64,000 bases of DNA from Cannabis sativa (lineage: Eukaryota > Streptophyta > Magnoliopsida > Rosales > Cannabaceae): NCBI RefSeq assembly GCF_029168945.1, contig NC_083602.1:61028600-61092599 (forward strand), read 5' to 3'. The notes under the pieces were generated by a model that did not search any database, was not told where the DNA came from, and was given only the letters and a program-made list of their open reading frames with translations. Shown piece after piece: positions 33,740-46,613 of this stretch (position 1 is the first letter of the stretch; each line of letters opens with the position of its first letter). The position numbers and the translations under genes were made by a program.

Positions 33740-34271
33740 GGAAGAATATCCTTGCCTAACTTCCATAGGAAAAGCTTGAGTTTTTCAAGGATCTTGTATA
33801 TCGAAATAAGTTTCCATAAATCATTTTTAATAGTCAGCCGATGTTTAATACAAGCTATACAAGCAAGTTTAGTTGAGAACAATCCATCACAGGATTCTCT
33901 CCAAAATAACCCATCCCTAGAGCCAAGGGGTAGGCGAGGGATCGAGGCCATAATATCCCCAATAGAAGCAACAAAATAACGTTCAATTTGTTCCAGAATC
34001 CATTCACCATTAGCACCATTAAGCAAGGAACTGACTCTAATGTTTTTCTCACGAACTCTTAGATTGAAGGCAATTGAAAATTGGTCCCAAGAGACACCTA
34101 GTATCCAAGGAGCATGCCAAAGATCCACCATAGAGCCATCACCAATAAGGTACCCAGCTTATTTCCAAATAAGGTCACTGGAAGCTAAAATCCCCTTAGC
34201 AACATAGGACATACCATGACTTAAACAAGGTGTAACACATTTGTTGAAAAGTTTATTTCCTCCATCTCTAA
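33740..34271 (-). pseudogene. LINE (L1-type) zinc-binding RT C-terminal region
   Basis: Minus-strand translation shows NKCVTPCLSHGMSYVAKGILAS, an IGDGSMVDLWHAPWI segment (34131 onward) and FLWKLGKDILP near 33745. These match the segment after the reverse transcriptase of plant L1-type LINEs that ends in the RT zinc-binding domain. A stop follows LIWK at about 34158. It is cut at 33740 by the Athila LTR and at 34271 by a MITE. The reverse transcriptase core that should precede it is not in this orientation nearby. Confidence 0.75.
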
Positions 34272-34578
34272 GCACTTTTGCGTTTGGTTGGAGGTAATGA
34301 AATGGAATGGAAAGAAAAAGAAACAATCTTCATTCTATTCCTTTGTTTGGTTGCATATTAAAGTTTTGGAATGTCATTATAATAGAATGACCTTTCTACC
34401 ATTTTGGTGGAATGACTATTCCATTTTGAAATGGAAGGAAAGACCATTCCAATGCATGATAAGAAAAAATTTAATAATTTTTTTATCAATTTTTTTGCGC
34501 ATTTTAAATTTTATTTCATTCCTATTCCTATTCCCATTCCCATTCCTATGTTTTCATTCCTTCCAACCAAACGCCACC
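34272..34578. mobile_element. Short MITE with TAA flanks
   Basis: Inverted ends share GCGTTTGGTTGGA(G/A)G with GGAATGAAA-like inner parts. TAA flanks the segment at 34269-34271 and 34579-34581. The inside alternates AATGGAATGG and CATTCCATT words, so it would fold into a hairpin. A Tourist-like (PIF/Harbinger) MITE is the best guess; the left end has about 4 extra bases. Confidence 0.6.
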
Positions 34579-34894
34579 TAAGAGAACTCTCTAAGAAAAA
34601 ACTTTAGAAATTACCAAGCCTTAAGGTTTTCTAGCAAAAAGTGCTCTTCTTGATAGAAAACTAAATTATATCAAATGAACACTTTAGACTCCTTTATATA
34701 GTGTTTTGCATATCACTATTTGAAATTCTAATACATAACATTCCATAAATATTATGATCTCAATTAAATGAGTATAAAACTCATTCTATAATAACTATAA
34801 CTCCTATAGGTTTTAAGAATTTTAATTTAAGATATTTAACATCTTTTTCTCTTTTTTTATTGATAATAATTGTGGAGGTTACCAGTGATTCTAA
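34579..34894. other. Unassigned AT-rich segment
   Basis: About 316 bp with no reading frame and no match to the other elements of this window. It lies between the MITE and the end of the LINE endonuclease. It could be original target sequence. Confidence 0.4.
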
Positions 34895-35618
34895 AAAAAA
34901 AACAAGAGCTTCTGTGGGTAGTTTTGAGATTATCCTCAATCAGAACTTTGAGGGCTATGTGATCAGATCCGTAGAATCCCAAATGTGAAAGACAAACAGA
35001 AAAAGATAATTCCAAGATTGGTTGGCAATGCACCAGTCAAGGCGCTCAAGAAGTTGACCATGCCTCCAAGTATATTCAATTCCCGTATGAATAAGAGGTA
35101 GTAAATCAAATTTATGCAAAAAGAATAAAAAATTATGCATAGCATGAGGGGGAGGATTAGTGGAAGAGTTTTTATTGCTAATGGAAAGATAATCATTAAA
35201 ATCTCTCATAATAAGCCAAGGCATGAGAGGGGCAGAGTCATTAAGTCTATGCAAGAGAGTCCATGTAATATGTTTAGTAGAAAGATAAGGGGACCCGTAA
35301 TAACAAGTAAAATGGCATTTCTTATCATTAAAAACATTAATAATACAATCTATATGGTTAAGGAAAAAAAAAAGTAAGTACATTAACATCTATAGAATTG
35401 TTCCAAAAAAGCATAAGTCCTCCCCTTAAACCACTCCTTGGCACTTCAAAAACACAGTCAAAATGAAGCTGATTCTTAAGATGTGCTCCACGGCCAGCCC
35501 GGAGCTTGGTTTCCATAATAAAAAGCAAAATGGGTCGATGTTGCTTGACCAACAGGGAGAGATTAAGGAATGCTCGAGGGCTCCCTAAACCTCAAACATT
35601 CCAACTTATGAGACTCAT
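34895..35618 (-). pseudogene. LINE ORF2 endonuclease domain
   Basis: Starts MSLISWNV-stop-GLGSPRAF at 35618, where plant L1 endonucleases have WN(V/C)RGL; the stop is a TGA in place of CGA. It continues with HRPILLFIMETKL and GLMLFWNN (35358-35552). After a frameshift in the A/T run near 35361-35373 it has CYYGSPY, LIMRDFNDYLS, LIHTGIEYTWRHG and ERLDWCIAN (34955-35389). The last readable part is near 34900. It overlaps the end of ORF1 by about 55 bp. Reverse transcriptase does not follow on this strand. Confidence 0.83.
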
Positions 35619-36891
35619 TTTCCTCCATTTCTTCATTGTCAGAAAGGGAAGGAACAACAGCTTCATTATTTGGAGTAGCTTGAGCCCTCTTAAGCATACT
35701 TTTAATAGAACCTCCAATCTGGGTAGTTTGTCTGGTAATAGGGCATTTAGACCCTGAAATGATAGCAGTGATGGGGGTTGTGGTTGGTTCTCTGATGGTG
35801 AGACTTTTATTTCTGGTGGTAGAGCTGACTATTGGATGGGGTGACTGGGATTCAGGAATGGCTATGCCTTTACCCTTGTCAGTGTGGGTGATAACTGAAG
35901 TGGTCATAATAGGTTGTGGGATAACTGGGTTGGTGGTTTGGTGTAGATCAGTATACTGGGGAGGAAGGTTAGATGAGCTAATTGGATTGGTACTGTTGAG
36001 GATTGGGGCAGCAAAATCAAAATCCATATTCAGAAATTGATCAACCGCCTGTTGGAGGCCCTGATCAGAGTTGGTGGTACGAGGAACATATTCGTTAATG
36101 GGGGTGGAATTTGAAAGTTTGAAAGGGTTCTTCTTGAGGTTTGTTTTGGCAGGGACTCTGAGGTGTTCCTTATAACCCAATTTAGGGGGAACTGGGAAAT
36201 TATCACAACGAAGGATATATTTCCCACACTTATTATAAGTGTGGTCCAACAAGACACAGAAGTAACAAAAGTTTTGAAGCCCTTCGAACTTGAAACTGAT
36301 CCTTTTGGTTCTTGCCAGAGTCCAAAAATGGATATTCATTCCCCTCCTTGGAGGCTTAGTGACATCCAGGAGGATGCAGATGCAAAGGTAGGGGCCGAAA
36401 CTTTCCAACAGGGACAGAGGATGAATTTCGATGAGATCACCCAGTTCATCTGCAATGAACTGGGCTAGTTGAAGACTTTTGCGCCCTAAAGGAATGTTAT
36501 GGGCTTGCACCCAGAAAGGGCCATAATAGAGTTGGTCAGGTGTGAGAGTATCAAGACCATCAAGATTAGCAAAGATCATTAAGAACAAATCGAAATGCCA
36601 CGGTTGATCCTCCAAGACTCGACGACGGTCCCCTTCACATTGGAATGTGGCAAAGAACATGCCAGAGAGGTATTTAGAGGTTTCGGCGGGGAACCTGAGG
36701 GTCTAGGCCTCACGCATGGCCTTTTCAATCCAAGCAGGCTTGACAAATTAGCGCGTTAAGGTTTTAAAAACCAGACAGTGGGAGCTTGAGTCCTCAGGAT
36801 GATTGAGGGATATATGATCAAACTCAAAGATTAGGTTTTCTTCATCAGTGAGGGAAGCGAGAGATTGGGAGGTGTTAGATGAGGAAGCCAT
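35563..36891 (-). pseudogene. LINE ORF1, DUF4283-like plus CCHC zinc knuckle
   Basis: Start chosen at the ATG of MASSSNTSQS (36891). The frame is continuous to 35563, about 442 codons, with only two stops: TAA at 36748-36750 and a TAG at about 36703-36705. After KPAWIEKAMREA come FFATFQCEGDRRRVLEDQPWHF and LTPDQLYYGPFWVQAHNIPL, the DUF4283-type RNA-binding fold of plant L1 ORF1. Then RISFKFEGLQNFCYFCVLLDHTYNKC is a zinc knuckle in which the first Cys and spacing are retained. The C-terminal 200 residues are Pro/Thr/Ser-rich. It probably binds LINE RNA. Confidence 0.82.
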
Positions 36892-37479
36892 GGGATCGTG
36901 AATAAGAAGTGAAGGAAGATAGCAGTACGGGGATGGGGAATCTTGTGGTTGAGTTTGGTAACTTAAATAGCAAAAGAGAATAGACAGAAGATAAGAGAAA
37001 TACCTGGAGATTAAGGGTCGCCTTGGATGTTGGGAAGATTGCATCATCATCATTTCAGATTCTGCATCACCTGAAGAGGCAAAATATGGCGCTTGAGTGA
37101 CTGTTCTGGGTGTGATTACGGGAGAAATGGTCGTAAAATTTTTGGGGTGGTATTAATTTTGACAAAACATGCACCGTCGAAATTAAATGAAGCTTTGAGA
37201 GAGAGCAAATTGAAGAGCCGTTGGAAACAAAAGATTTGGGTAATCATGGGGATTTTAGATGACATCATGGCAATTAATCAGGGACGATTGGGGTAATAAA
37301 AGAGTAAGACAAAATGAGAAGAAGAAAGGTCAACATGAAGCAAACAAGGGTGCAATTGCAGGAGAAGTAGAAGGTAGAAGGTATTCACCTAGAATAGCAA
37401 CAGAGCAAGTCTGTAGGAAGCTTCAGCTACTCGGCTGTCGACTCCTCTTGGAAGTCTTCCAACACTATAACCTTCCAAT
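36892..37479 (-). other. LINE 5' region and orientation-switch segment
   Basis: 36892-about 37100 is probably the 5' untranslated region of the minus LINE. Somewhere in 37100-37480 the sequence switches to the plus-strand LINE ORF2. Small plus ORFs at 37093-37546 show no domain. I could not fix the exact junction. Confidence 0.45.
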
Positions 37480-38465
37480 CTCCTCTCTAAACAATCCATC
37501 TGTGTTAGTGCGATTAAACACTGGAATCTGTCTCAAGATCCGATAAAAGAGCAAATTGCTCATACTCAAAAGGATCTTGATCTTCTCCTAAGCTCAGATC
37601 AACCCTCTGGGGCTGCTCTATCTCAGGCCAACATCATGCAATCCAAATTGGATGCTCTTCTTCAAAAGAATGAGATTTATTGGAAGCAAAGAGCCCGTGT
37701 GGATTGGCTTAAAGCGGGTGATAAGAACACTAAGTTTTTTCATCACAAGGCTTCAATCCGTAAAAAAAAAAACTTCATTCGAAGTATTATCCTGACAGGT
37801 GGATTCCAGGCCACTGGCACCCCAACCATCCTTTCTCATTTTCTCCAGTTTTACTCTAATCTTTTTCACTCACAGGAAACTAACCAAAATGCCATCACTG
37901 ATGTTCTCCATGGAATCTCAAATCATCTATCCTTTCTCCAGATTTCTTTCTTGGATGAGTCATTTACCCTAGAGGAGGTAAGGAAAGCTATGTTTAGCCT
38001 TTCTAGGGATAAAGCCCCTGGTCCCGATGGCTTCAATTCTCTCTTTTATCAGAAAAATTGGCATACCCTTAGGCCTGACCTTTGTGATGCTATCCTGGAT
38101 TTTTTAAATCACAATGGGGACGTCTCGACTATCAATGAAACCATTATGGTTTTAATCCCTAAAAAGAAGAATGCGTCAACTTTGCGTGATTTTCGTCCCA
38201 TAAGTCTTTTCAACACCATATACAAATGTATATCTAAGGTGCTTGCTAACAAACTCAAAGTTGTCCTCCACTCAATCATTGCCTGCAATCAAAGTACTTT
38301 ATTTGAGTGGTAGACAGATCTTTGACAACATCCTTATCGCCAATGAAGTTATCCATTCTAGGAAAACTGGTAGGATTGGCTGGGCTGCTATTAAGCTTGA
38401 TATGGAAAAAGCTTTCGATAGTGTTGAATGAAATTTTTCAAGAGCCTCCTGTCTCATGTAGGTTT
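37480..38465 (+). pseudogene. LINE reverse transcriptase, N-terminal part (plus strand)
   Basis: The frame reads KHWNLSQDPIKEQIAHTQK, then 37636-38313 has YWKQRARVDWLKAGDKNTKFFH, FTLEEVRKAMFSLSRDKAPGPDGFN, LIPKKKNASTLRDFRPISLFN and YKCISKVLANKLK. After a frameshift near 38300 it continues SGRQIFDNILIANEV and KLDMEKAFDSVE, with the first catalytic Asp. It stops where element B begins (38466), before the FADD motif. The sequence fits plant L1-type ORF2. It starts just beyond where the minus-strand endonuclease leaves off. Confidence 0.87.
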
Positions 38466-40359
38466 TGTTGGGTTTTATGCCCTAAATAAAACTCAGTTCA
38501 ATATAATCAGATTTATTTATTAATATAGATCAGAAATAACATTTAATGTTGCATGGTTCACATGATTTATTTCATGATTATATGTACATAATGTATAAAT
38601 TCATCTGAAACCCTTTTCACATACTTGATCCTGTTTATTGTGCCGTCAACACATTGGAAAGTAAACATGACTATGTGAATAAAGTTTCCTAGATTTATCA
38701 GACATAGGGTTTTACTGATATGATAATCTACAACAGAGTTTACTTGCATTTGGAGAAGTGCTATGTTCTTTCCAGAGCATTGGTTAAAGTAAAGCTCAGG
38801 TTGGATGCATGGAGTATGCATCGGAAGGGACCGATATTAAACTTTGACTTAGATTTATTAAACTTACCGTAATATCTATTCAAGTCAATATCGCCTAGTT
38901 GATCCTAGATCAAATGATCTTAATCCTGATATGATTAGGCTCAATCTCGAGAGGCTATTCGTGTTCTTTGATTTGTTAGTTAAGCCTACTTTTAGGTCAG
39001 GGTGATACGTACATTTTGGGAACACGGTAGTGAAATTGAGTGGGAGCGCTAACATAAACATGGAATCTATAGCTTCTATCTGGCGAATAGTAACCAAAGG
39101 ATGATCTCCTTCGAGCTTGACCAAACGAATATAAATGGTGGAGTACTCATTTCACATAAGCTGAAATATCATTTATACGGGGTCAAGTGTTTTAAGGAAT
39201 AAATACATTGTAGGGTGTAACGGTAATTTAATCCCTTTAAAGTGTAGATCATTCATATAGAGGATCATTGATCAAATTAGGATTATAACAATGGATAACT
39301 AATGATGTGTCTATATGGTGGAACATATAGAGCATTCTATATACTGAGAATGCAATTCTAAGTTCTGTGCGTGGATTCAACGAAGAATTAATAAGTTAGT
39401 GAATTTTAGTAATAAATTATTGATCTACTTATTGGAAGCTCGGTTATATAGACCCATGGTCCCCGCACTAGTTGAGATAATATTGCTTGTAAGACTCATA
39501 TAATTGGTTTTGATTAATCAATTATAATTCTCAAATTAGACTATGTCTATTTGTGAATTTTTCACTAAGTAAGGGCGAAATTGTAAAGAAAGAGTTTTAG
39601 GGGCATATTTGTTAATTATGATACTTTGTATGGTTCAATTAATAAATATGATAAATGACAATATTATTTAATAATTATTTATAGTTATTAAATAGTTAGA
39701 ATTGGCATTTAAATGGTTGAATTAGAAAATTGGCGTTTTTGAGAAAATCAGATGCAGAAAAGATAAAACTGCAAAATTGCAAAAAGTGAGGCCCAAATCC
39801 ACTTGTATAGGGCCGACCACTTTTGTAGGGTTTTCCCTCTGATATTTTTATTATTTTAATGCCAAATAATTCAAATCTAACCCTAGTGGAATGCTATAAA
39901 TAGATAGTGAAGGCTTCAGGAAAATTACACTTTTCTTCTGACACTTCTGATTCAGAAAAAACTGAGCCTTCTCTCTCCCTATCTGGCTGACCACTCCCTC
40001 TCTTCTTTTCTTCTTCAATATCTCGAAATTCTTAGTGTATGAGTAGTGCCCACACACAGCAAGTGATACCTCAATCATAGTGAGGAAGATCGTGAAGAAA
40101 GACTTTCAGCAAGAAGGAGTTTCAGCATCAAAGATTCAGAGAAAGAGATCCAGGTTCAGATATTGATAATGCTCTGCTACAGAAAGGAATCAAGGGCTAG
40201 ATATCTGAACGGAAGGAGTCATTATATTCCGCTGCACCCAATGTAAGGTTTCCTAAACTTTATATGTGTTTATTTCATCGTTTTAGAAAGTTCATATTTA
40301 GGGTGTTAATCAACATACTTGTAAGTAGATCTAAGATCGTGGTAAAATAATTTCCAACA
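38466..40359 (+). repeat. 5' LTR of element B (1894 bp)
   Basis: Starts TGTTGGGTTTTATGCCC and ends GGTAAAATAATTTCCAACA, followed by AC and a tRNA-complementary primer site. A CTATAAATAGATAGTG segment near 39890-39905 is a candidate TATA box. The ORFs at 38567-39124 are mirrored in the solo LTR at 20362-20923 and lack any domain. Confidence 0.9.
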
Positions 40360-40361
40360 AC

Positions 40362-40378
40362 TGGTATCAGAGCCATGG
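40362..40378 (+). other. Primer binding site, initiator Met tRNA type
   Basis: TGGTATCAGAGCCATGG lies two bases after the LTR end. TGGTATCAGAGC is the standard copia primer site complementary to the 3' end of initiator methionine tRNA. Confidence 0.88.
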
Positions 40379-40379
40379 T

Positions 40380-43300
40380 AATTGATTTACTTGCAAGAAA
40401 TTTGGACTTTAAAACGATTGTTTGTTTGTTTTTGGATGGTATCATGTTGTATTGAGTGTTATTTGATGATTGATTGGTGTTTGTGAATTTTCATTAAAAA
40501 TAATTGAATATCTGTTTTTGGAATTATTTTTATTGGATAGTATGGAAAAAATTAAGCAAGTTACTTTTTTACAGAACTCAATTTCGATTTAATTTGAATT
40601 AGTTATGATTTTTTTGAAGATTCAAAAAAATCGGAGTTGTGCTGAAATTTTCCTGCGATCGCGAAAACTGTCCGTACAGCTCACAATTTTTTCGTTTTTC
40701 TTCGTTTTTTCATGCTTTTTCATGGAATTAAATTTCGATTTTTTGTGTAGTTCTGTATTTATACTATTACTATTCCTAATTCAATTCTAATTATCATTAT
40801 GAATTAATTTAATATTTTTTAAATTTAATTCAAGATATTAGTGTAATTTGAATTTGAAAATAGTTAGTATATATCTTTTTTTGCTTAATAATCTATCTTA
40901 TTTTTAAATTTGATTATATCTTATCTTATTTTTAAATTTAAGGTCAGATTTAAAATATTTTAAATTAATTTTTTTAAATAATTTGACCTTATTTAAATTT
41001 AAAATAAGATAACTATAATCATGTAATTTTAAAAAGGTGTAAGATATTTTGCTAACTTTTAAATTTTGTTATTTTATTTATTTAAATTACATTTAAAATC
41101 AGAAAAAGATATTCATTTATCTTTTCTAATTTTTTTATTTAATTTTTATTTATAAAATAACATTTAAATTTTAAAAGTAGTTAGCAAATTTTGAAATGAT
41201 ATTTAGGTTGGTTGAAACCTAATTTTTTAAAATTGTAGGTTTAATTTTAAATTTAAATTTTTAATTTAATTTCGAAATTTTTATTTCAAATTTTTTTTTA
41301 TTTTTCGAAATTTTTTTAATTAATTAATTTCGAAATTAATTATTTAATTTAAAATTAAATAAATCCTACATCCAACTATCCATCTAACCTTGTTGCAGGA
41401 GTATGTGTTTTAGCTTGTGTGTAAATTTTCAAAACCTATTATTACTTGATTGTAAATTGCCATGGTTACTTTTTGCCAGATCTAATGATCTGATGGCTCC
41501 CTTGGTCAAGATAATAATTTGTAACAGGTATATTTACAAACTTCTTTCATTTGTGTATGACCTAGCAACATGATAGGACCCATCCAAAGTATGCCTGTGT
41601 GAGCCTATGTGTTTAATTTTATTATAGATGCATATAGGTTGTTGTTGCTAAAATAAATTATCATAGTTCTTGATAGAATTTATTTAGGCCCATTTAGTTT
41701 TTGGGCCTATTCAATTAATAACATTGTTCTTATTAAGGTTAAATTCCTCTCTTTTGAGCCTTGTGTGAGAGTTGGGAGCCATAGTAGTGGGTACGACATA
41801 CTGAACCCAGCACCCCCTCACATGAACCACCCCAATTGTGAAGGCCCATTTGCCTGATTTGAATAACTGTACTAGGTTAATTAAACTAGTTTAACCTAAT
41901 AAAATTGATTAGCAACATAATTAATTTCATTTATCTTGAAATTAATTTAAGAAAATATAGTTTAAAGAATTTTTTATTCAAAGCTAAACTATATGTATTT
42001 TCTTGTATTTAATTAAATATAGAATTATAACCATCTAGATTCTTTCTGAAGCTTAATTTAAATTTTTCATTAAATATTCTTATTTAAGTTGATATTTCGT
42101 TATCTACAACTAACCAACTTAAATCTGAATATCTTTTGGATTTAAAATTTCAAAATTAAGTTGAGGAATTTTAGGCATTGGTTATTAAGATTCTTTAGAT
42201 ATTTTTTAAGTTAATATCTTTTCAAATATTAACTTAAAATGGAATATTTTTAAATTAAGTGGTTACAACTTAATTTTTGATATTTAATTAAATTTAAATT
42301 TGAAAATATTTAAGTTCTAGATTTTTTCTAATACAACTTAAATTAGATATTTTTTTCAAATTTTGTGGAAAAGATACTTAGTCAAATAAGATATTTTCTA
42401 GATAGTTATTTCTAGACTACTTATTATTTCTAATATTAAAATAGGAAAATATTATACATTGTGAAATTAATTATTTTTAATTAATTTTGGTACAATTTAT
42501 TTTAAGTATATTTTTCCTAGTATTAAACTAAAGACTAATAATTAAGCCTTCTCTACACTTAATTATTTATTTCTTGAATTTAATACATTTAATTAATTTG
42601 AAAATTAAATATCTAAGTTGATTTTCATCATCATACTTAAATATTTCTTTTTCATGACACTTAATTAAATAGAAAATTATTTTTAGTTGAAATTTATTTT
42701 TTCAACTAAATTTAAATAATTTTCAAAATATACTTTTTCTTTATTTTATTAATCAATTTTCGAAATTGCATTTCTTAAATGCTAGAATTTCGAATTTTAT
42801 CTTGAAAAATAGATTAAGTTGTAAATTAATTATTAATTTTAATTAATTCTTGGATCAACTTAAATCAATGATTTTTTCATTTATTGATTAATTTAAAATA
42901 AATTGAATTAAAATATATTATTAGAAATTGAATTAATTATTCAAAGGAAAATCTAGATAGGTGATATTTTTGCTTGAAGTATTTTTCTAGTGTATTTAAT
43001 TAAATAGAAAATTAATATTTAAGTTGATTTTTATCATCATACTTAAATATTTGAAATTTTTCTTATATATTTAATTAAATAGGAAAATTATATTTTTTGT
43101 TGTAAATTAATTTTATTAATTAATTTTGGGCCAACATTAAATTAGTATAATTTTTTCCATAATTAATTTTTTATTTTAACATGCATTTTCGAAAATTGTG
43201 TCCTTGAATACTTTAATTTTTCGAAATGCAATATATATATTTATAGAAAATTAAATTTGAGTTGTAAATTAATTTATATTAATTTTGTAACAACTTAAAT

Positions 43301-44687
43301 TGAATATTTTTCTAAATATTTATTGGAAATTATTACTAAGATGGAAATAATTCATGTTATTTTCATATCCATCTAAGTAAAATTTATAAATATTAAATTA
43401 AAATTTATATTTAGAATTTTTCATTCTAAATTGGAAATTTTAATTAAATAAATATATATTTAAAATAAATAGATTAAATAAAGAGAATCAAAAAAAATAC
43501 AACTCACTTTAAATAATGAGCTTGATTATTATTAAGATATTCGATCTCCATTGTTGGTCTTACAAAAGTTAAATGTTTTCAATATAATCTCGAGACGCTA
43601 GACTTCGTCCCCCTATGGATGGTTATTCATTGAACGCATTTAACACCGTAAGATTTCATTTGATAAGTGTTTTGTGAGTTTTCGTCTTTATTTAGACTCT
43701 CCCCTACGGTGACTACTTAGAGATAAACTCATAAAACATGAAACAACGGTGGAAGCTCATAAAATGAGAATAACCTTGACTCTCGCCTACCGGGATAACG
43801 TTGGATTCTTATTTTGATCGAATAAAAGGTTGCTAGAATGGTTTCTATTTTAGATGAGCTGACAACTCTATTCAATAAATGATACTTTGACTCTCGCCTA
43901 CCGGGACACTGTATCAGTTTGTTGAAAACCTTGGAAATTATTTAGGATTGTATGTTTTAGTATTTTCACTAGTCATTCCTACTTGCTATATGTTCATAAT
44001 TTCTGAATTGTGTATGAATTTATATTGAACCATGTTATTTTCTGTTATTAAGTTGTAGTTTAATTTCGAATCTTCATTGTTGGTCTAACATGTTTGTTTT
44101 TCTATTGAGATAAATCCCTAATGGATTTTCACCATTAGACATACATAATAGTGTAAGATCTCGAAAGATAAATATTGTATATGCAATATCTAGCTGTTCA
44201 TCAATTGATGACACCTTAGACTAGTATTTTTACAATATGAAATAAGAAGATTACATAAATAAGATTACTTTGTCTTTCGCTAATCGAAGCATCGTTGGAT
44301 TCTTATTTATAAACGAAATTATCCTAATTCCTCTTAGATTATTCATTTTGAATTAGCTGAATAATATATCATTGGATGAATGGTCTATAAATCATTTCAT
44401 GTCATTATAATTTCTCTTAAGAATTTAAATGACGCATATGATTATAATCCCGAAATTCTATTCCCAATTGATATAAATCCTCAATCTTAGAAATCTCCTA
44501 CTTGTATGGGCAAATCTGACTTAGAGTTTGTATTAGTAATGCTGGTCCAAGATAGAATTACTCATTATATTTGGTATAAATTTAAGTCTTTGACTTTAAT
44601 TTTAGATTCCAAAAGTGTTCTATCATCTTATTTGACATATGATGATCCCACTGCCTCTGTTGTCTTGTCACAACCGAAGAGATAAAT
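40380..44687 (+). other. AT-rich leader and relic interior of element B
   Basis: No coding frame of any length. 40850-41390 has runs of TTTAAATTT and AAAATAAGATA words. 43545-43940 and 44065-44380 are the two related leader modules also present in A and C. From about 44400 the sequence corresponds to A 2760 onward, but about 1 kb of A-like sequence is missing around 44575-44605 (equivalent to A 2900-3710). Gag is absent. Confidence 0.7.
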
Positions 44688-46598
44688 TGTTGGGAATTAT
44701 TTTACCAGGATCTTAGATCTACTCACAAGTATGTTTATTAACATCCTAAATATGAACTTTCTAAAACGATAAAATAAACACATATAAAGTTAAGAAAACC
44801 TTACATTGATGCAGCGGAATAAATGTCTCCTTCCACTCAGATCTCTAACCCTTGATTCCTTTCTGTAGCAGAGTATAATCAAGATCTGAGCCCGAATCTC
44901 CTTCTTCTTCAAGCTTTGATCCTTCACAGTCTTCCAATCTATGATTGAGTTACTGCTTGCTATGTGTGGGCACTTACTCTTTCACTAGGGTCACGAAAAA
45001 GATGAAGGAAAAGAGGGAGAGAGGTTTCGGCCAAGGTAGAGAGTGAGGAAGGCTCAGTTTTCTGAAGAGAGAAATTTCTGTCAGAAAGGCTTATTGAAAA
45101 CTTGTATTTTGACTGAGCCATCACTTTCTATTTATAGGCAACTTACTAGGTTTAAGTTTAGAATTATTTGGCATTAAAATAATAAAAATAATAATTTGAA
45201 AAAGCCTTATAAGTGGCCGGCCATAGGTGTTGTAATGGGCCCCACTTAATTTTGCAATTTTATCAAATTTTATCTCTATTTTCTCAAAAATGCCAATTTT
45301 CCAATTCTAACCTTTTAAATGCCAAAACTAATTATTTAATAATTAAAATACATTATTAAATAATATTGTCATTTAATTTAATTATTAATTAGACATATAA
45401 AGTCTATTAATAAATAAATAAACCTAGAAAACTCTTTTCCTTACAATTTCACCATTGCTTAGTGAAAATTCATAAAATCAGACATAGTCTAACTTTAGAA
45501 TTATAATTGATCAATCACGAATCAATTAATGAGTCTTACAAGCAGAATGTTCTCAACTAGAATGGGGACCATGGATCTATATGCTGAGCTTCCAATAAGT
45601 GAACCAAATTTACCAAGTAAATTCCTACTTATTAATTCTTCGTTGAATCCACTCTTAGAACTTAGAATTGCACTCTCGTACTTATATAGAGCATATTGTA
45701 TGTTTCACGATACCAATATACTATCTCATTTAACCATTGTTATAATCTTATTGTGATTTAAAGATCCTCTATATAGATGATTTACATCGAGATGGGATTT
45801 CTTTACCGTTCTCACCCCTCAATGTATTTTGCCCCTTAAAACACTTAGCTACCTGTAAATGGTGTTTAGTGATCTAATAATTAGTCAGTTAAACAAGAGC
45901 TCATCCATTTACTTCTATTTGCTAAGCTCGAAGGGAATCATCACTTAACTTCTATACACCAGTAGAAGCTATAGATTCCATATTTATGTTCAGCACTCCC
46001 ACTCGATCATACTATCATGTTCCCAAAATATACGTATCACCCTGACCCAAACGTAGGCTTAACTAATAAATCAAAGAACATGAATAGCACTCCCGAGTTG
46101 AGCCCAAGCATATCGGGATTTAGATTCTTTTCAATCTTAAGATCAACTACCGATATTGACTTGGAAAGATATGTTTAACGGTAAGTTTGTAATATCTTAA
46201 CTTAGTTGCAATATCGGTCCAGTCCAATGTATACTCCATACATTCGAAACTAGTATACTTTACTAATGTCCTGGAAAGAACATAACACTTACTCCAAGTG
46301 TAAGTACACATCATCGCCGATTATCACATTAGTGTAAATCCAATAACACTGATGAAACAGGGACCAAAACTTTTGATTCATATGATCACAATCACATTCC
46401 ACCGTGTTGACGATACGTAATTGTGAATAAACATATGATCTGGATTTAAGCGATTTTGTGTGTATGAATGTAATAAACATATTAAACATATTAAACCATT
46501 AGCATGTAAAATTCATGCACACATCAATCACTTCAAATTTCTTATATTGATAACTAATCAGATTGAAAAGAGTTTTATTTAGGGCATAAAACCTAACA
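44688..46598 (-). repeat. 3' LTR of element D (1911 bp)
   Basis: Plus-strand ends are TGTTGGGAATTATTTTACC and GGGCATAAAACCTAACA. It is nearly identical to 53038-54949. In its right third it carries CG at several sites where the partner has TG or CA (for example 46004, 46094, 46124, 46151, 46318, 46403 in approximate position). Confidence 0.92.
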
Positions 46599-46613
46599 AA
46601 CTCCCACTTGCAC
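46599..46613 (-). other. Polypurine tract of element D
   Basis: The minus strand reads GTGCAAGTGGGAGTT immediately before the 3' LTR start, identical to the tract of element A. Confidence 0.85.

Noticed and set aside
35759..36468. Plus-strand ORFs of 75-101 aa
   Set aside because: Antisense shadows of the well-supported LINE ORF1 on the minus strand.
45529..45756. 75-aa ORF duplicated at 53879-54106
   Set aside because: It is identical because the two LTRs of element D are nearly identical. No domain or independent support.
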